Assembly: GCF_003589595.1 (NCBI RefSeq)
Contig: NW_020653713.1
Span: 6,200,360 to 6,264,359, forward strand
DNA length: 64,000 bases
Source: Hyposmocoma kahamanoa
Lineage: Eukaryota > Arthropoda > Insecta > Lepidoptera > Cosmopterigidae
Direction: 5' to 3'
Every line of letters begins with the position of its first letter. Position 1 is the stretch's first letter. The position numbers and the translations under genes were made by a program. The notes beneath the pieces are model-generated. The model was not told the origin of the DNA. It worked only from the letters and a program-made list of their open reading frames with translations, and did no database searches. This document shows, one piece after another, positions 11,130-21,225 of the stretch.

Positions 11130-11345
11130 TTGACGATCTTCGTAGTCGAGTGACTTGCACACTAATTGTCACGGTGTCGTCATCTCTGAGGTGCCCGGTT
11201 TGATCCCCGTTCAAGTCAATGTAGGAAATTAACTTTTCAAAATTGACTCGGATCTGGGTGTTAGTGGTACCGTCGCTGTTTCCGATTTCCATAACACGAA
11301 TGCTTCAGTTACTTACTTTAGGATCAGAGCAACGATATGTAAATA
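11130..11345 (+). repeat. lepidopteran tRNA-derived SINE
   Basis: The head carries 'cttcgtagtcgagtgac' (A-box region) and 'cccggtttgatccccg' (B-box region). The tail 'ggatctgggtgttagtgg', 'tttccataacacgaatgc', 'ttaggatcagagcaa' is the well-known 3' body of a SINE found throughout Lepidoptera. This copy is slightly diverged. Confidence 0.8.
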
Positions 11346-11384
11346 TTTACTTAATAATATTTTTTTTATAAAATACCAAGTGAC

Positions 11385-11665
11385 GTGACGAACAACTCGT
11401 GCGCCTGCTGGTAAGCGACACACCTACCCGTAACAGTTGCAGTGCTATCTAGAGCTTTATCGCTGATATCTTAGGGGCAGTGACACTGCGCCCGTCCACC
11501 TTTAGACATAAGTTGATAAGTCTCATGTGTCTGTAATGTCACCAACACTCTTACCCTTCAAAACCGGAACACAGTAATGCTGACATTACTGCTTGGCGGC
11601 AGAAATAGGTAAGGTGGCAGTATTTCCCTAGACGAATTCTTTCACAAGGAGCGCTACTGCTACTA
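11385..11665 (+). repeat. interspersed repeat family B, near full length
   Basis: Best reference copy: it starts 'gtgacgaacaactcgtgcgc', contains 'gacactgcgcccgtcc' and 'gcttggcggcagaaataggt', and ends 'aaggagcgctactgctac'. Confidence 0.8.
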
Positions 11666-12366
11666 CCTAACATAATATGTTATTTAACAATAGTAATGCA
11701 GATTTAGTTTAATCGTTTTTATAATACATTTTTTGTTTCAAGAAATAGCACAGCGGGGTATACGAAGAAGGGATTGGAAGCTGAAATATGGCCGCTAATT
11801 TTTGTTAAACCATTTATTTGCCCATAATTCAACCAATTTTTGCCCCGTACTAAAACGACGCAAACTACCCATTATGTTCCGAAAACGTATAGTGGACGAT
11901 ACTCGAGTACAATAGCCTCGGATATGTCGTGCAAACAGCCCGTTTGTGCTATTATTTACGAGTATACGCAACCGTAATAAGCCTTTTTATACTTTATATT
12001 ACATGCCGCAGAAATGTACTAACTAGGAACGAAGCGCTTGCATCCAAACTCCATTTAAAATAGGAATTTCTTTAAAGAAATACATTTCTTACAGATGGCG
12101 CTACGGCAAAAAAGTCGTTAAAAACCAAAACTCTGCAAAGATTTGCAAAAAACACATACATATATAAAACTAAGTCGATCATGACTAAAAAAATTATCTA
12201 TAATGTTTTTAGTATCCTTCATCCCACTCCGTTACGTGAAAGACAGATAAGGCGGTCTCTTTTGCCTCTACATTTTAAATCTCGCTCAGTTACATGACAG
12301 ATGCATAAGGTTGCCTGTTTTGCCCTTACAAAGAACATCTTCAAAATTTTTTATTTAATTCATAAC
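11666..12366. other. no gene recognised
   Basis: No open frame of note. A partially repeated block lies at about 12230-12320 ('gtgaaagacagataaggcgg' / 'catgacagatgcataaggtt'). Confidence 0.4.
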
Positions 12367-12535
12367 GAATTCTTAGGTTTTCGCGATTGTTACACATAGG
12401 AATGAAACTATTTTTCCGGATTAAATCGCATATATTTGTTTTTTCAAACAAATATACGCATAAATATAAAAAACGGTTTGTTTGAAAAAACAAATATACG
12501 CAATGTAAATCCGGAAAAATAGTTTAATTCATAAC
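12367..12535. repeat. foldback element, copy 1
   Basis: Arms 'ctatttttccggattaaatc' and the inverse 'taaatccggaaaaatag' enclose 'tttgttttttcaaacaaa'. It is preceded by 'ttttcgcgattgttacacat', as in the copies at 17985 and 46995. Confidence 0.8.
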
Positions 12536-12769
12536 TCAATTTTTTTTTCATAATTCCGCCGTAGCTTGGGAGGAATTATTTTTTTAAATTACATAATTTT
12601 TTGCGTTATCAAAGACATTCAGGGTGAATGCAAAATTTACCAAAACGATAATAAATGAAGGACACCAAAATATTTAAATTTAGAAGCCTGCATTATCCAT
12701 TTATTTGGAAAAACTGTAAAAAGATTTTGTTTCATTTCAAAATGGCCGGAAATGTAGATTACGAGTCTA

Positions 12770-13044
12770 TACAGGGCGTCCCAAAGTTATGGGCCATGAA
12801 GGGGAAGCACCTTAAATATCGTATATAGAGTATTTTGCTGAAAGAAGACTTTATGTTATTTTTAAAAGTTAGTAATTCTGCATTCATAGATTTAAAAAAA
12901 ATATTTGCTTCGTCTGGGAATCGAACCGACTTAAATGTCAAAAAAAATCACCCTACTTTTATGATACCAATCGAAAGAATAGCTAAAAAATAATAACTCT
13001 GCTTAAGTAACATAGTATTTTAAATGAAAGGAACAACGTGAAAT
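12770..13044. repeat. left TIR of element 2
   Basis: 275 bp, nearly identical to the inverse of 14621-14896. Confidence 0.93.
12916..12927 (-). promoter_or_regulatory. B-box-like motif in left TIR of element 2
   Basis: The minus strand reads GGTTCGATTCCC. The T-arm stem outside the core is mostly lost compared with element 1, yet the core and its distance from the end (146 nt) are kept. Confidence 0.5.
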
Positions 13045-13484
13045 GATTGAATCATATTTCAAGAAAGTTATTTATTGCCGACGACGACGTTTGAAAAGTA
13101 GCGATATTATCATTCCAAAGATGCATTGATTGTTCGTAAATAAGTACCCACTTCATAAAATACTTGCATACCTAGTTTTCCATTATAAGTGCACGTGTAG
13201 ATAAAATGATAAAACTTAGGATTTCAATACGTCCTCTGTAAGCTAGACAGAAGGCAAATTTAAAACAAAAATAATGTTGTTGTTAAATTTGAAAATGGAA
13301 CAGTTTATGAGAGCGTGTGTTTGAATGAATACTTTTTAAAACATTTTAAAAAGAACTAATATTTTTAAATGTTGTTCTCAAATTTGAAAATGGAACAGTG
13401 TGTGCGAGCGTTTGTATTTTGGATATTGATCTGTTTAGTCTTAATTTACTTACACAAGTGTTATCGTGTTAATTTATTGCGAAC

Positions 13485-14546
13485 ATGGCATATCAAGTAA
13501 GTTTTGATCTAATGGGAGCATATTTTTAGAACGATAAAGATATCTCTAGAAGTTTGCGGTGGTATAGCGTAAAATATCCTGATAGACAAATACCGTCTCG
13601 TAAAGTTTTGAAAAGGCTTGTGAACAATTTGAAAATTCTTGGACGTTTCGATAAACGCCCAAGAGAACCACAGCAAGAAAACCACATGATCAACGACGAA
13701 GAACTTGATATTTTAATTTACTTTTCGGCTTTTCCGAAAAGATCAGTGAGAGAAGGAGAACTTGAAATTGGAATTTCGAAAACTAAAATACACCGTGTAT
13801 TAAAAAAACACGGTTTTAAGAGTTATGTTGAAGGACGATTGGTTCAAAAATTACTTCCGGGCGATACAGAAAGGAGAAAAAATTTCTGTCTTGATATCCA
13901 GGCACGCTTGCTCGAAGATCCAAATTTTTTGGATAATATTATTTGGACAGATGAATCTAACTTTAGCAATAACGGTATGTATAACCGCAACAATAATCGT
14001 ATTTGGTCTAAAGAAAATCCCCTACGAGTCACTGAAACGAATAACCAAGTGCGTTTTTCACTCAATTGTTGGTGCGGACTTTTAAAAAACCGGGTTTTCT
14101 TAGTCCATTTTTACCAAGGAACCTTGAACACAGAAAAGTATTTAGGAATACTTCAAATTTTAATGGATGAGATAAGAAATCTTTCCGCGGCGGAGCAAGA
14201 AAACTTAATTTTCCAACAGGACGGAGCTCCGGCTCATAATAGTCGGAGAGCTGCAGATTTTCTAAGTGAAAGTTTTGCTATATGGATTGGTACAAATGGA
14301 CCTATTAGATGGCCGGCCAGATCCCCGGACCTTACACCATTAGATTTCTTCTTTTGGGGATACGTAAAAGATATGCTATACAAAAAGCGATACGAGAACC
14401 TGGGCGAGTTGCAAACAGAATTGATCCATATCACATCGAGTGTTCACCATAAAATGATAAGAAAATCAACAGGCAGCGAACTCATTAAAAGATTGGCGAT
14501 TTGCGTAAGACAAGAGGGATCACAATTTGAGCATTTAATTAATTAA
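13485..14546 (+). pseudogene. mariner-superfamily transposase, one premature stop
   Basis: A 353-codon frame from ATG 13485 (MAYQVSFDLMGAYF) to TAA. The only lesion is TAG at codon 15 (13527-13529), where the element 1 protein has Leu. The N-terminus is a DUF4817-type helix-turn-helix region, followed by GRLVQKLLPGD and then the DDE/D core: D156 in IIWTDESNFSNNG, D246 in FQQDGAPAHNS, and D287 in SPDLTPLDFF. There are 40 residues between the second and third Asp. A tryptophan-rich WCG block sits between the first two. All catalytic acids are intact, and the length is normal for this superfamily (about 340-360). Translation could also restart downstream, but that would lose part of the first DNA-binding helix. 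It supplies DNA cleavage and joining for its own element and perhaps for deleted relatives. Confidence 0.92.
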
Positions 14547-14620
14547 TTTACAAAAAATACCCACTTAATTGACTAGGTACGGCAGTTTCATGTATGTTTT
14601 TAATTTGATTAAAATAATTA

Positions 14621-14896
14621 ATTTCACGTTGTTCCTTTCATTTAAAATACTATGTTACTTAAGCAGAGTTATTATTTTTTAGCTATTCTTTCGATTGGTA
14701 TCATAAAAGTAGGGTGCTTTTTTTTGACATTTAAGTCGGTTCGATTCCCAGACGAAGCAAATATTTTTTTTTAAATCTATGAATGCAGAATTACTAACTT
14801 TTAAAAATAACATAAAGTCTTCTTTCAGCAAAATACTCTATCTACGATATTTAAGGTACTTCCCCTTCATGGCCCATAACTTTGGGACGCCCTGTA
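14621..14896. repeat. right TIR of element 2
   Basis: 276 bp inverted partner of 12770-13044. Confidence 0.93.
14738..14749 (+). promoter_or_regulatory. B-box-like motif in right TIR of element 2
   Basis: GGTTCGATTCCC, ending 147 nt from the right end and pointing outward. Confidence 0.5.
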
Positions 14897-15150
14897 TACT
14901 TATAGGTAGTTAAGTACTTATTTAGTGTAGGTTTTTATTTAGGAAAATAAAACATGCCGCGTTCGTTAATGATAAATTTTATTATTATCGGTTTAAATTA
15001 AAAAGGTTGATGTGTAAATACAAGTACGAAATTAAATCTGCAACGCTTCCTAATGTATTTCAACATCGAAACATTAATCAAGTCAGCGAACATACCTTTG
15101 AAAAATCGATGTAATGAGCACAATTTTCATTAATATAAAGTTCTATTCGC

Positions 15151-15840
15151 TTGAAAATCCATAATAATGTTATGACTAGTGGGAGATGCTTGAGGTTGCA
15201 ATGGGTGCCGTCACATATTGGCTTGTTAGGGAATGGGGAAGGGGACCGGGTAGCCTTTGCGGCTGCTTCAGAGGGGCCTGGGGTTCACATTGTGCCTGAC
15301 TTCCCTGAAGTGGTTGCAAACTTTAAGAGCAAGTTCCGTTCTCGTTGGAAGGAATATTTCGATGTGAGGTTCCAGGAAAAAGAAATCTGGTACAAAACCA
15401 TGCAGAGTGAGCCTCCTCGTGTCCCTTGGTTTGACCATGTTAAGCTTAGCAGGGGTCAAATTGTCAGCGCGCTTAGGCTTCGATCCGTACACGCTCCATT
15501 AGACAAATTTTTGTATTTGATGCGGAGGGTGAACTCACCGAATTGCGAAGTGTGTGGGATTCCTGAGGATGTACATCATTTGCTCATGGAGTGTGTTCGG
15601 ACGGAGCCTATCGAGGCGCAGTTATTTGCACAGGCTGGTTTCCCTACATTTAATGTTGAGTGGTTTAAATCTGTTTTGTCGGAGCCAACATGTGGCGCCG
15701 CGGAGATTTTGTGTACATGTTTGGTTAGGTAGTATTTTAGTTCATCTGTTTGGATTTTATTAAAAGTTTTCTTGAGGTATTGTGTTTCTAACGGGGCTGA
15801 CATGTTCAGTAACGACCAAAGTCCCTAAATAAATAAATAT
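15151..15840 (+). pseudogene. LINE 3' end: RNase H tail and zinc knuckle
   Basis: A 5'-truncated non-LTR retrotransposon. The frame 15151-15732 (start codon not meaningful) begins inside an RNase H domain: LQWVPSHIGLLGNGEGDRVA matches the conserved 'WVPSHxGxxGNExAD' block, with E changed to G and A to R in this copy. Downstream, CEVCGIPEDVHHLLMEC is a CX2C-X8-HX4C knuckle like that at the C-terminus of I- and R1-type LINEs. The 3' UTR follows, ending in 'aataaataaatatt' near 15840. Endonuclease and reverse transcriptase are missing. No in-frame stop occurs before 15730, so this may be a fairly young truncated copy. Clade not resolved; elements with RNase H such as I or LOA are candidates. Confidence 0.82.
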
Positions 15841-16414
15841 TAAAAAATTAAACCGGATGGTAACTGAAAGTCAAATACATGCGATTTAGATACCAAAAAA
15901 GTATTTAAGTTAGTTATAACCGATATCTTGTAGTAGTTTATCTATACACATATCATAAAGCCTCTATAATTTGTTTAAAAACCGCAAATTAGGACCAGTT
16001 AAACTGTCTTGTTAGAACAAATTTCTTATCTGTGAAAATATTATTATTACAAAAAAATTAGTTTTAGCTTCATTTCATTATATCAAATTCGATTTTATTA
16101 TTATATTCAAATTTCGAACATCTCTGAAAAACAAAACAATTTGATTCGACCTCTATTCTAATATCAGAAGAGATGAAGTTTTATTCGGAATGAAATGTCA
16201 ATAGCAAACAATTTTGACAAATTCACATGTTACTTGATATCGAACGATATGATAGTTGGGGCCGACTCTAGTTTGTCTATGAATTAAATAAATACTACGG
16301 TTGTGTGACATGCGTGCGAAAAGTTTTTATTTGCCGCCATTTCGCCAGTCGCAATATTTTATTTATCAAGATATGTATTTGAATTATAATTTTAATTAAA
16401 ATAATCCCTCTAAC
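15841..16414. other. no gene recognised
   Basis: AT-rich, no feature identified. Confidence 0.4.
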
Positions 16415-16790
16415 TCAATGTTTATTTCAAAGATAAAGCAAATTACACTTGAAATCGTCAACAACTCATTGGTAAAGCAGATTCCCCTGAAAAGAATAAG
16501 CAAGAAATTTTATGAATTGTTCTTTGTAAATAAACTTTTGTATAGATTTATCATTTACAATATTTATTTCAAACATCATAAATCGAGACAACCTGCAAGA
16601 GCTAAAAAGGGTCACTACTACTTTTTTTTTATTCAAAAACGCAGAAGAATGTTGAAGTTTTTGATTCATTATAGTTTCAAACCTCGTGAATGACAAGGTT
16701 TTAATATCAACCGGAATCTTATGATAGAAGCGTATACATTGCCTGTTAAATGAATGACTTTGTGAAGACGTCTGTTAAGAACTCTGTGTA
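16415..16790 (-). pseudogene. CR1-like LINE 3' end fragment
   Basis: The minus strand reads CIRFYHKIPVDIKTLSFTRF, colinear with CIRFYNKIPEHILSLSFPKF near the C-terminus of the LINE ORF at 37334-39757. The following 3' UTR has the same 'ttctttg...gaattttttgctt' arrangement as 37190-37310. Only the last few dozen codons and the UTR remain, with a frameshift relative to the intact copy. Confidence 0.7.
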
Positions 16791-16904
16791 GTGCAGAACA
16801 AGCTTAGTCCTAGTCCTTAATAAATTTCTCAAAGCAGTGCTGCTATATTGCGATTTGAAGGGTAGGGAGTTAGTGCAATTACAGGCATAATAAGATCTTA
16901 GAGC

Positions 16905-17505
16905 GTTACACACGGAGATTTTTAGCAGCGATGCAAACGCGTGATTGATCTATACTATGCAATCGCCTACAAATCAGAAGTGTAGCGATGCAATCTTCAA
17001 TTCCTCAAACACGGATACGTTCGTGCAATGTGCAGGCCACGGAATCCTTAATAGGCGACGCCAACACCACTCTAATGAGTACATTTTTTGCCTCTCAGCA
17101 GCTTTGAGCGTCCAGGCTTCCGCGCCATACAAACAAGAAGCTCTTCTGCTATTACTAAATAATAGTAATGAATTCCTTTTATTAAAAAATAATATCTACA
17201 TACTTACGATCAGGGTTGTTAGGAATATTAGCATCCGCATCCACATTCATCGATGCTGATATTCATTGCGGATGTTTGAGTGGTAACATGGCCTAAAAGC
17301 ACGTTGGAATAATTTACAAACCTTTAAGATACAAACTGTAACCCGGAAAAGCTGCTCAGCTATTGTTTTTAAAATATAACTTTGATAAAATTCCAGAAAG
17401 ATTAAGCCAGGCAGATTGATTTTTTTGTTAAATTCTTGACATGACTCTTTTGTGCGTTCGTGAAACGCGGCTTAGTTTCGCTGCTAAAAGTAGCCGTGTG
17501 TAACC
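16905..17505. mobile_element. MITE-like family F termini around inserted DNA
   Basis: Left end 'gttacacacggagatttttagcagcgatgc' region and right end 'gctgctaaaagtagccgtgtgtaac' form an inverted repeat of about 35 bp. A compact copy of the same family is at 28523-28707. Here the interior holds an RTE-like fragment and part of an inverted duplication, so the element has been invaded or is composite. Confidence 0.6.
17010..17146 (-). pseudogene. RTE-type reverse transcriptase C-terminal fragment
   Basis: The minus strand encodes LYGAEAWTLKAAERQ, then a WRRLLRIPW block and VSVFEEL. This is the thumb/tail block typical of RTE-like LINEs ('YGSETWTL...WRRMLRISW...VLEEL'). It has no stop over about 45 codons. 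The junction with a family B end ('gaagctcttctgctatt') immediately upstream is shared with the inverted copy at 18640. Confidence 0.7.
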
Positions 17506-17734
17506 ACTCTTATATCTAAGTAAGGTAGTTGCACAAGGTCGCGTTACACATTTCATAGTGTGATATTCATTTAAATAATATCGTATGCAGCGTTGTTGCT
17601 GATGCTGGTTTTTTATCTATCAGTGGATGCTGATTTTATGTACTTAAAAAAAACTCGGAAAATGTACATCCTTAAATATTTTATTGAATGTCAGGATGTT
17701 TCACCACCATCATATTCAATTATTTTTTTGTGAA

Positions 17735-17895
17735 ATTACTCCACTAGTTTTGTTATAATTATTAATACAAAGATCGAACAGTTACAAAAAATTCTTTCAA
17801 TCCGGCCGGATCCGAACCGATGTCTTCTAGCAAACCGTGGCAGACGCTATGCCGACTAAGCTTAGTAAGCTTTGTATTAATAATTATAATGTACA
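17735..17895 (-). repeat. tRNA-like repeat family D, short foldback copy
   Basis: Bounded by the inverted pair ATAATTATTAATACAAAG / CTTTGTATTAATAATTAT. The middle holds, on the minus strand, an A-box-like 'gcttagtcggcatagcg' and a B-box GGTTCGGATCC. Confidence 0.75.
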
Positions 17896-17984
17896 TCCTT
17901 ACTGAATCTATGTACATGAAAAAGTTTTCTATTTTCTTTGGTATTGTAATAAAATATTATTTCAATAATTTTGTGACATTTAGG

Positions 17985-18150
17985 AAATGAAATAATTTTT
18001 CCGGATTTAAATCACGTATATTTGTTTTTTGAAACAAACCTTTTTTTGTTTGTTTTTTGGTTTGTTTGAAAAAACAAATATACGCGATTTAAATCCGGAA
18101 AAATAGTTTCATTTCCTATGTGTAACAATCGCGAAAACCTAAGAACTCGA
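17985..18150. repeat. foldback element, copy 2
   Basis: Near-perfect arms of about 55 bp ('atttttccggatttaaatca...' and inverse) around a T-rich loop, followed by the inverse of 'ttaggttttcgcgattgtta'. Confidence 0.88.
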
Positions 18151-18407
18151 TTTGTGACATTTATTAACAAAAGAATCAATCTGCCTGGCTTAATCGTTCT
18201 CGGATTTTATTAAAGTTATATTTTAAAAACAATACTTGAGCTGCTTTCTCGGCTTTCTGTTTGTTTCTTGAAGGCTCGTAAATTATTCCAGCATGCCTTT
18301 TAGGCCATATCATGACTCAAAACTCCGCAATGTACATCAGCATCTATGAATGCGGATGTGGATATTTTAATATATGATTTTATTTTTGAGATTATATTAC
18401 ATTAACT

Positions 18408-18592
18408 GCCTCTGTGGCCGAACGGTTACCATGCCGGACTGCCACGTAGAGGTCCCAGGTTCGATTCCCGGGCCGGGAGAAATATTTGTATGGCCTACAG
18501 TTATTTCTCTCGTGAGTTGGGTGTAATTTGTGGTTGTCTATGTGTGTCCCTGGCACCCGCGAGTGTGTGCGTTATTATCCGCGCGCTGATCG
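18408..18592 (+). repeat. tRNA-like SINE family C, copy 2
   Basis: The head GCCTCTGTGGCCGAACGG and B-box AGGTTCGATTCCCGGG are well kept. The body is 'ttatttctctcgtgagttgg' to 'gtgtgtgcgttatta'. It interrupts the right arm of the inverted duplication. Confidence 0.85.
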
Positions 18593-18639
18593 TAAGTATG
18601 TAGATATTATTGTTTAATAAAAGGAATTCATTACTATTA

Positions 18640-18870
18640 TTTAGTAGTAATAGCAGGAGAGCTTCTTGCTTGTATCATCATTGACTCATTAGAGATGACG
18701 TAGTTGACGTAGCCTATTAAGGATTCCCTGGACTGTACAGCGCACGAATGTACCCGTGCTTGAAGAATTGCATCTGCAAAATCATAAATGCTTATCCTCC
18801 GTCTGTTTGCTTCGCATTCTGCAATTCTTTGGCCACATTGCACGTTGAGTGCTGACAGGACACCTCTATC
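18640..18870 (+). pseudogene. RTE-type reverse transcriptase C-terminal fragment, inverted copy
   Basis: A diverged mirror copy of 17010-17146. 'cctattaaggattccctgg', then a readable EELHLQNHKCLSS and RILQFFGHIAR block ending at TGA, match the RTE tail 'RRLLSTIxRRxLxxFGHVxR'. Stops and small indels rule out function. Confidence 0.65.
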
Positions 18871-18954
18871 CTGCCCATAGCAAACGACCTTAAGGACGAA
18901 GTACGAAACGATGGTGTGTCGCACCCACGCATCACGGTGTTTCAGTTTTGTGTG

Positions 18955-19265
18955 TGGTAGTTAAATTACAGGCACATGTGACTTTTCAACATATGCAGCA
19001 GCCTATGTGTCAACTATACACAGAAAGCTCTCAGTTCTCTGGGAGTCGTGATCAACAATATATTCAGGATGCTGCCACGATTCTGTAGCGCATCGGGAAT
19101 GTTCGCCAATGCACATGTAAATGGTTTTGCCGCCATCATGAGAAATAAAGCGGCATCCTTGATGCGCAGAGTGCGTGGCAGCGGTAACGGCATCATGAGT
19201 ATCGTTGCTAGCAGGGTCCAAGATTCAATCCTCGAACAACACTGTGCCAAATTTCATGTTGTAAG
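18955..19265 (+). pseudogene. non-LTR reverse transcriptase C-terminal remnant
   Basis: The frame from 19048 reads NNIFRMLPRFCSASGMFAN, then IMRNKAASLMRRVRGSGN. This resembles the end of lepidopteran reverse transcriptases that carry 'YNxxFRxLLGLPRxCSASxMF...RKRxASLxxRVRxSxN'. The frame is broken upstream and followed by a T-run and family B. Family membership rests on my recall of that block. Confidence 0.5.
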
Positions 19266-19299
19266 CAATTTTTTTTTCATCTTTTTTAATAATATTAAG

Positions 19300-19590
19300 T
19301 GCTGGAATGAACTAATCGTGCGTCTGATGGTAAGCTACACGCTTGTCCATAACAACTGCCACTCTAAGTTTTAAAGCGCAAAGATCTGAGTGACACTGTT
19401 AATGCGCCCGTCACCCTGATACATAAGTTGATAAGTCTCATGTGCCTGTAATTTCACCAACACTATGAGTGTTGGTGAAACCCTTCAAAACCGAAACACA
19501 GTAATGCTGACATTACTGCTTGGCGGCAGAAATATATAAGGCAGTACTACCCTGGACGAACTCTTTCACAAGGAACTCTACTGCTGCTAA
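19300..19590 (+). repeat. interspersed repeat family B, near full length
   Basis: Full set of family B blocks, with a small internal duplication of 'gtgttggtgaaa' near 19460. Confidence 0.75.
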
Positions 19591-19944
19591 ATTTGAAAAC
19601 GTCGTAACTCCGTTTTTGGACGAAGTTCCTTTTTTTACTCTTCAGGCGTAATATCGGACAATTAGAACTTAAATTATAATTTCTAGACCTTTTTTTAGTT
19701 TGAAATAAAGGTATAATCACAGATTGTCACGTAGGTAATTATTTCTAGTAATTCTGTTTTATGTGCCTAATCAACAGTTCGCATTAATGGAGGTTACGAG
19801 GTTTACGAGTTTAGCCAACGATATGTATCCTAAACCTAGTATATATTTATAAGATGTAATTAATTACTAACATTAGTGTGTAAATGTATCCAATATCGAT
19901 GAATAATTCGAAATAAAATATTTGAATTGAATTGAATATCGTTG
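19591..19944. other. no gene recognised
   Basis: AT-rich; ends 'gaataattcgaaataaaata', like a LINE tail. Confidence 0.35.
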
Positions 19945-20035
19945 CGATTGAAAACTCTGAGCGGCACTGCAACTGTTATGGACATGCGTGTCGGCGTGCA
20001 GGTGAACGACGGATTCGGCCCCTCACTTGTTGTCA
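19945..20035 (-). repeat. family B fragment
   Basis: 'tctgagcggcactgcaactg' to 'cccctcacttgttgtcatta' is an inverted family B end. Confidence 0.6.
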
Positions 20036-20040
20036 TTATA

Positions 20041-20254
20041 ATCTCAGTACAAAGTACTAAAAAAACCTACCTCTAAACTCTTTGTTCCCCTAGTTTGCCA
20101 CCCTTATAGGTGGAATTTTCTTCAAATTTAAATGAAACCACTTCCAAGGTATCCAACAAAAAAACAATCATCAAAATCGGTTCACAAAGTTCGGAGTTAT
20201 CGCAAGCAAAAAAAGCATACAGTTGAATTAAGAACCTTTTGCGAAGTCGGTTAA
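20041..20254 (+). repeat. interspersed repeat family A, copy 5
   Basis: Starts 'atctcagtacaaagtactaa' directly after family B, as at 29146; ends 'cgaagtcggttaaaaat'. Internally deleted. Confidence 0.7.
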
Positions 20255-21015
20255 AAATACATTTATATGACATTCGTACAGAAGCTAATTTTAAGGCAAC
20301 AACAAGTTTACAGACAACGTAACTGCTGTGCATAAAGCAAAAAAAAAATCTGTGATGGTTATTTTCAAGTGAGTACAAAATTTTGGTGTCCGTGAGGGTG
20401 GCTGGACCAAACGGATATATAAATCAAACCGGGTGCATTATTTCCTACCTATTTGCTACCTATATAAAATATTTGCCACCTATGCGCTAATATATTAAAG
20501 AAATTAAGTGGCCAGTCATTCTGATGGCAGGACGGCTGGACTTCGTATTCAAAGCAGTTATTCGAAATGAAAGCTTCTACGAATGTCATATTAAATGTAC
20601 GGAAGTATTTAAAATATTATACGCTATATTCTTTCAAAAAAATTTGTAAATAATGGTTCCTGTCGGTGGTTAAATACGTTAGCAACACTAAATAAATAAA
20701 TACAATTTCAGAATGTTTTCTGTTTTTAATTTAATTTTTTTTTTAATTTTTATACATTTACATTACATATAGTGCAACACAGACAGCCTCTATTAATTGC
20801 TTGGTATTTAGTATACACTCCGCTTGCCGGTCTCAAGCAGCAAACGAATAGCTTTAAGGTGAAGCCTGAAAATCAGCAATGCTGAGTCTTCATCCTCTTT
20901 GTCCACATTACGGTTCTCTTGTTTTAATTGTTCGGTTATGTTTGTTCATGCGTTTTGTGGATAAATAGATGTCATTTTATTTTAAATTTTTATTGAATTG
21001 ATATTCTATTAGTTA
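20255..21015. other. no gene recognised
   Basis: AT-rich with no supported feature. Confidence 0.4.
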
Positions 21016-21017
21016 TT

Positions 21018-21225
21018 TGTGAAATTACTAGTTTGTTATAATTATAAACATCGAACACTTAGAAAAAAATCCTTCGATCCGGCCGAATTCGAACCGACGT
21101 CTTCTAGCAAACCGTGTCAGGCGCTATGCCAACTATGCCAGGGAACAATCCAGCGGGCTTCACGAATTTCTCTATGTGCTTGTTTTGTGGGATCTTCATA
21201 TTTGGTTTTTAACGACTTTTTACTT
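21018..21225 (-). repeat. tRNA-like repeat family D, copy 3
   Basis: 'gtgaaattactagtttgtta' terminus, then B-box inverse 'ggccgaattcgaaccgac' and 'acgaatttctctatgtgctt'. Confidence 0.75.

Larger units (their letters stand above)
12770..14896 (+). mobile_element. mariner-superfamily element 2, near intact
   Basis: A 2127 bp element flanked by TA (12768-12769 and 14897-14898). The ends are TACAGGGCGTCCC... and ...GGGACGCCCTGTA. Its inverted repeats of about 275 bp differ by only about three substitutions and one A-run length change, which implies a recent insertion. One long transposase frame lies between the arms with a single premature stop. B-box-like motifs sit about 146 nt from each end, as in element 1. 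Confidence 0.93.

Noticed and set aside
18408..18480. Possible genuine tRNA gene
   Set aside because: Same SINE family as above, with the shared non-tRNA body.
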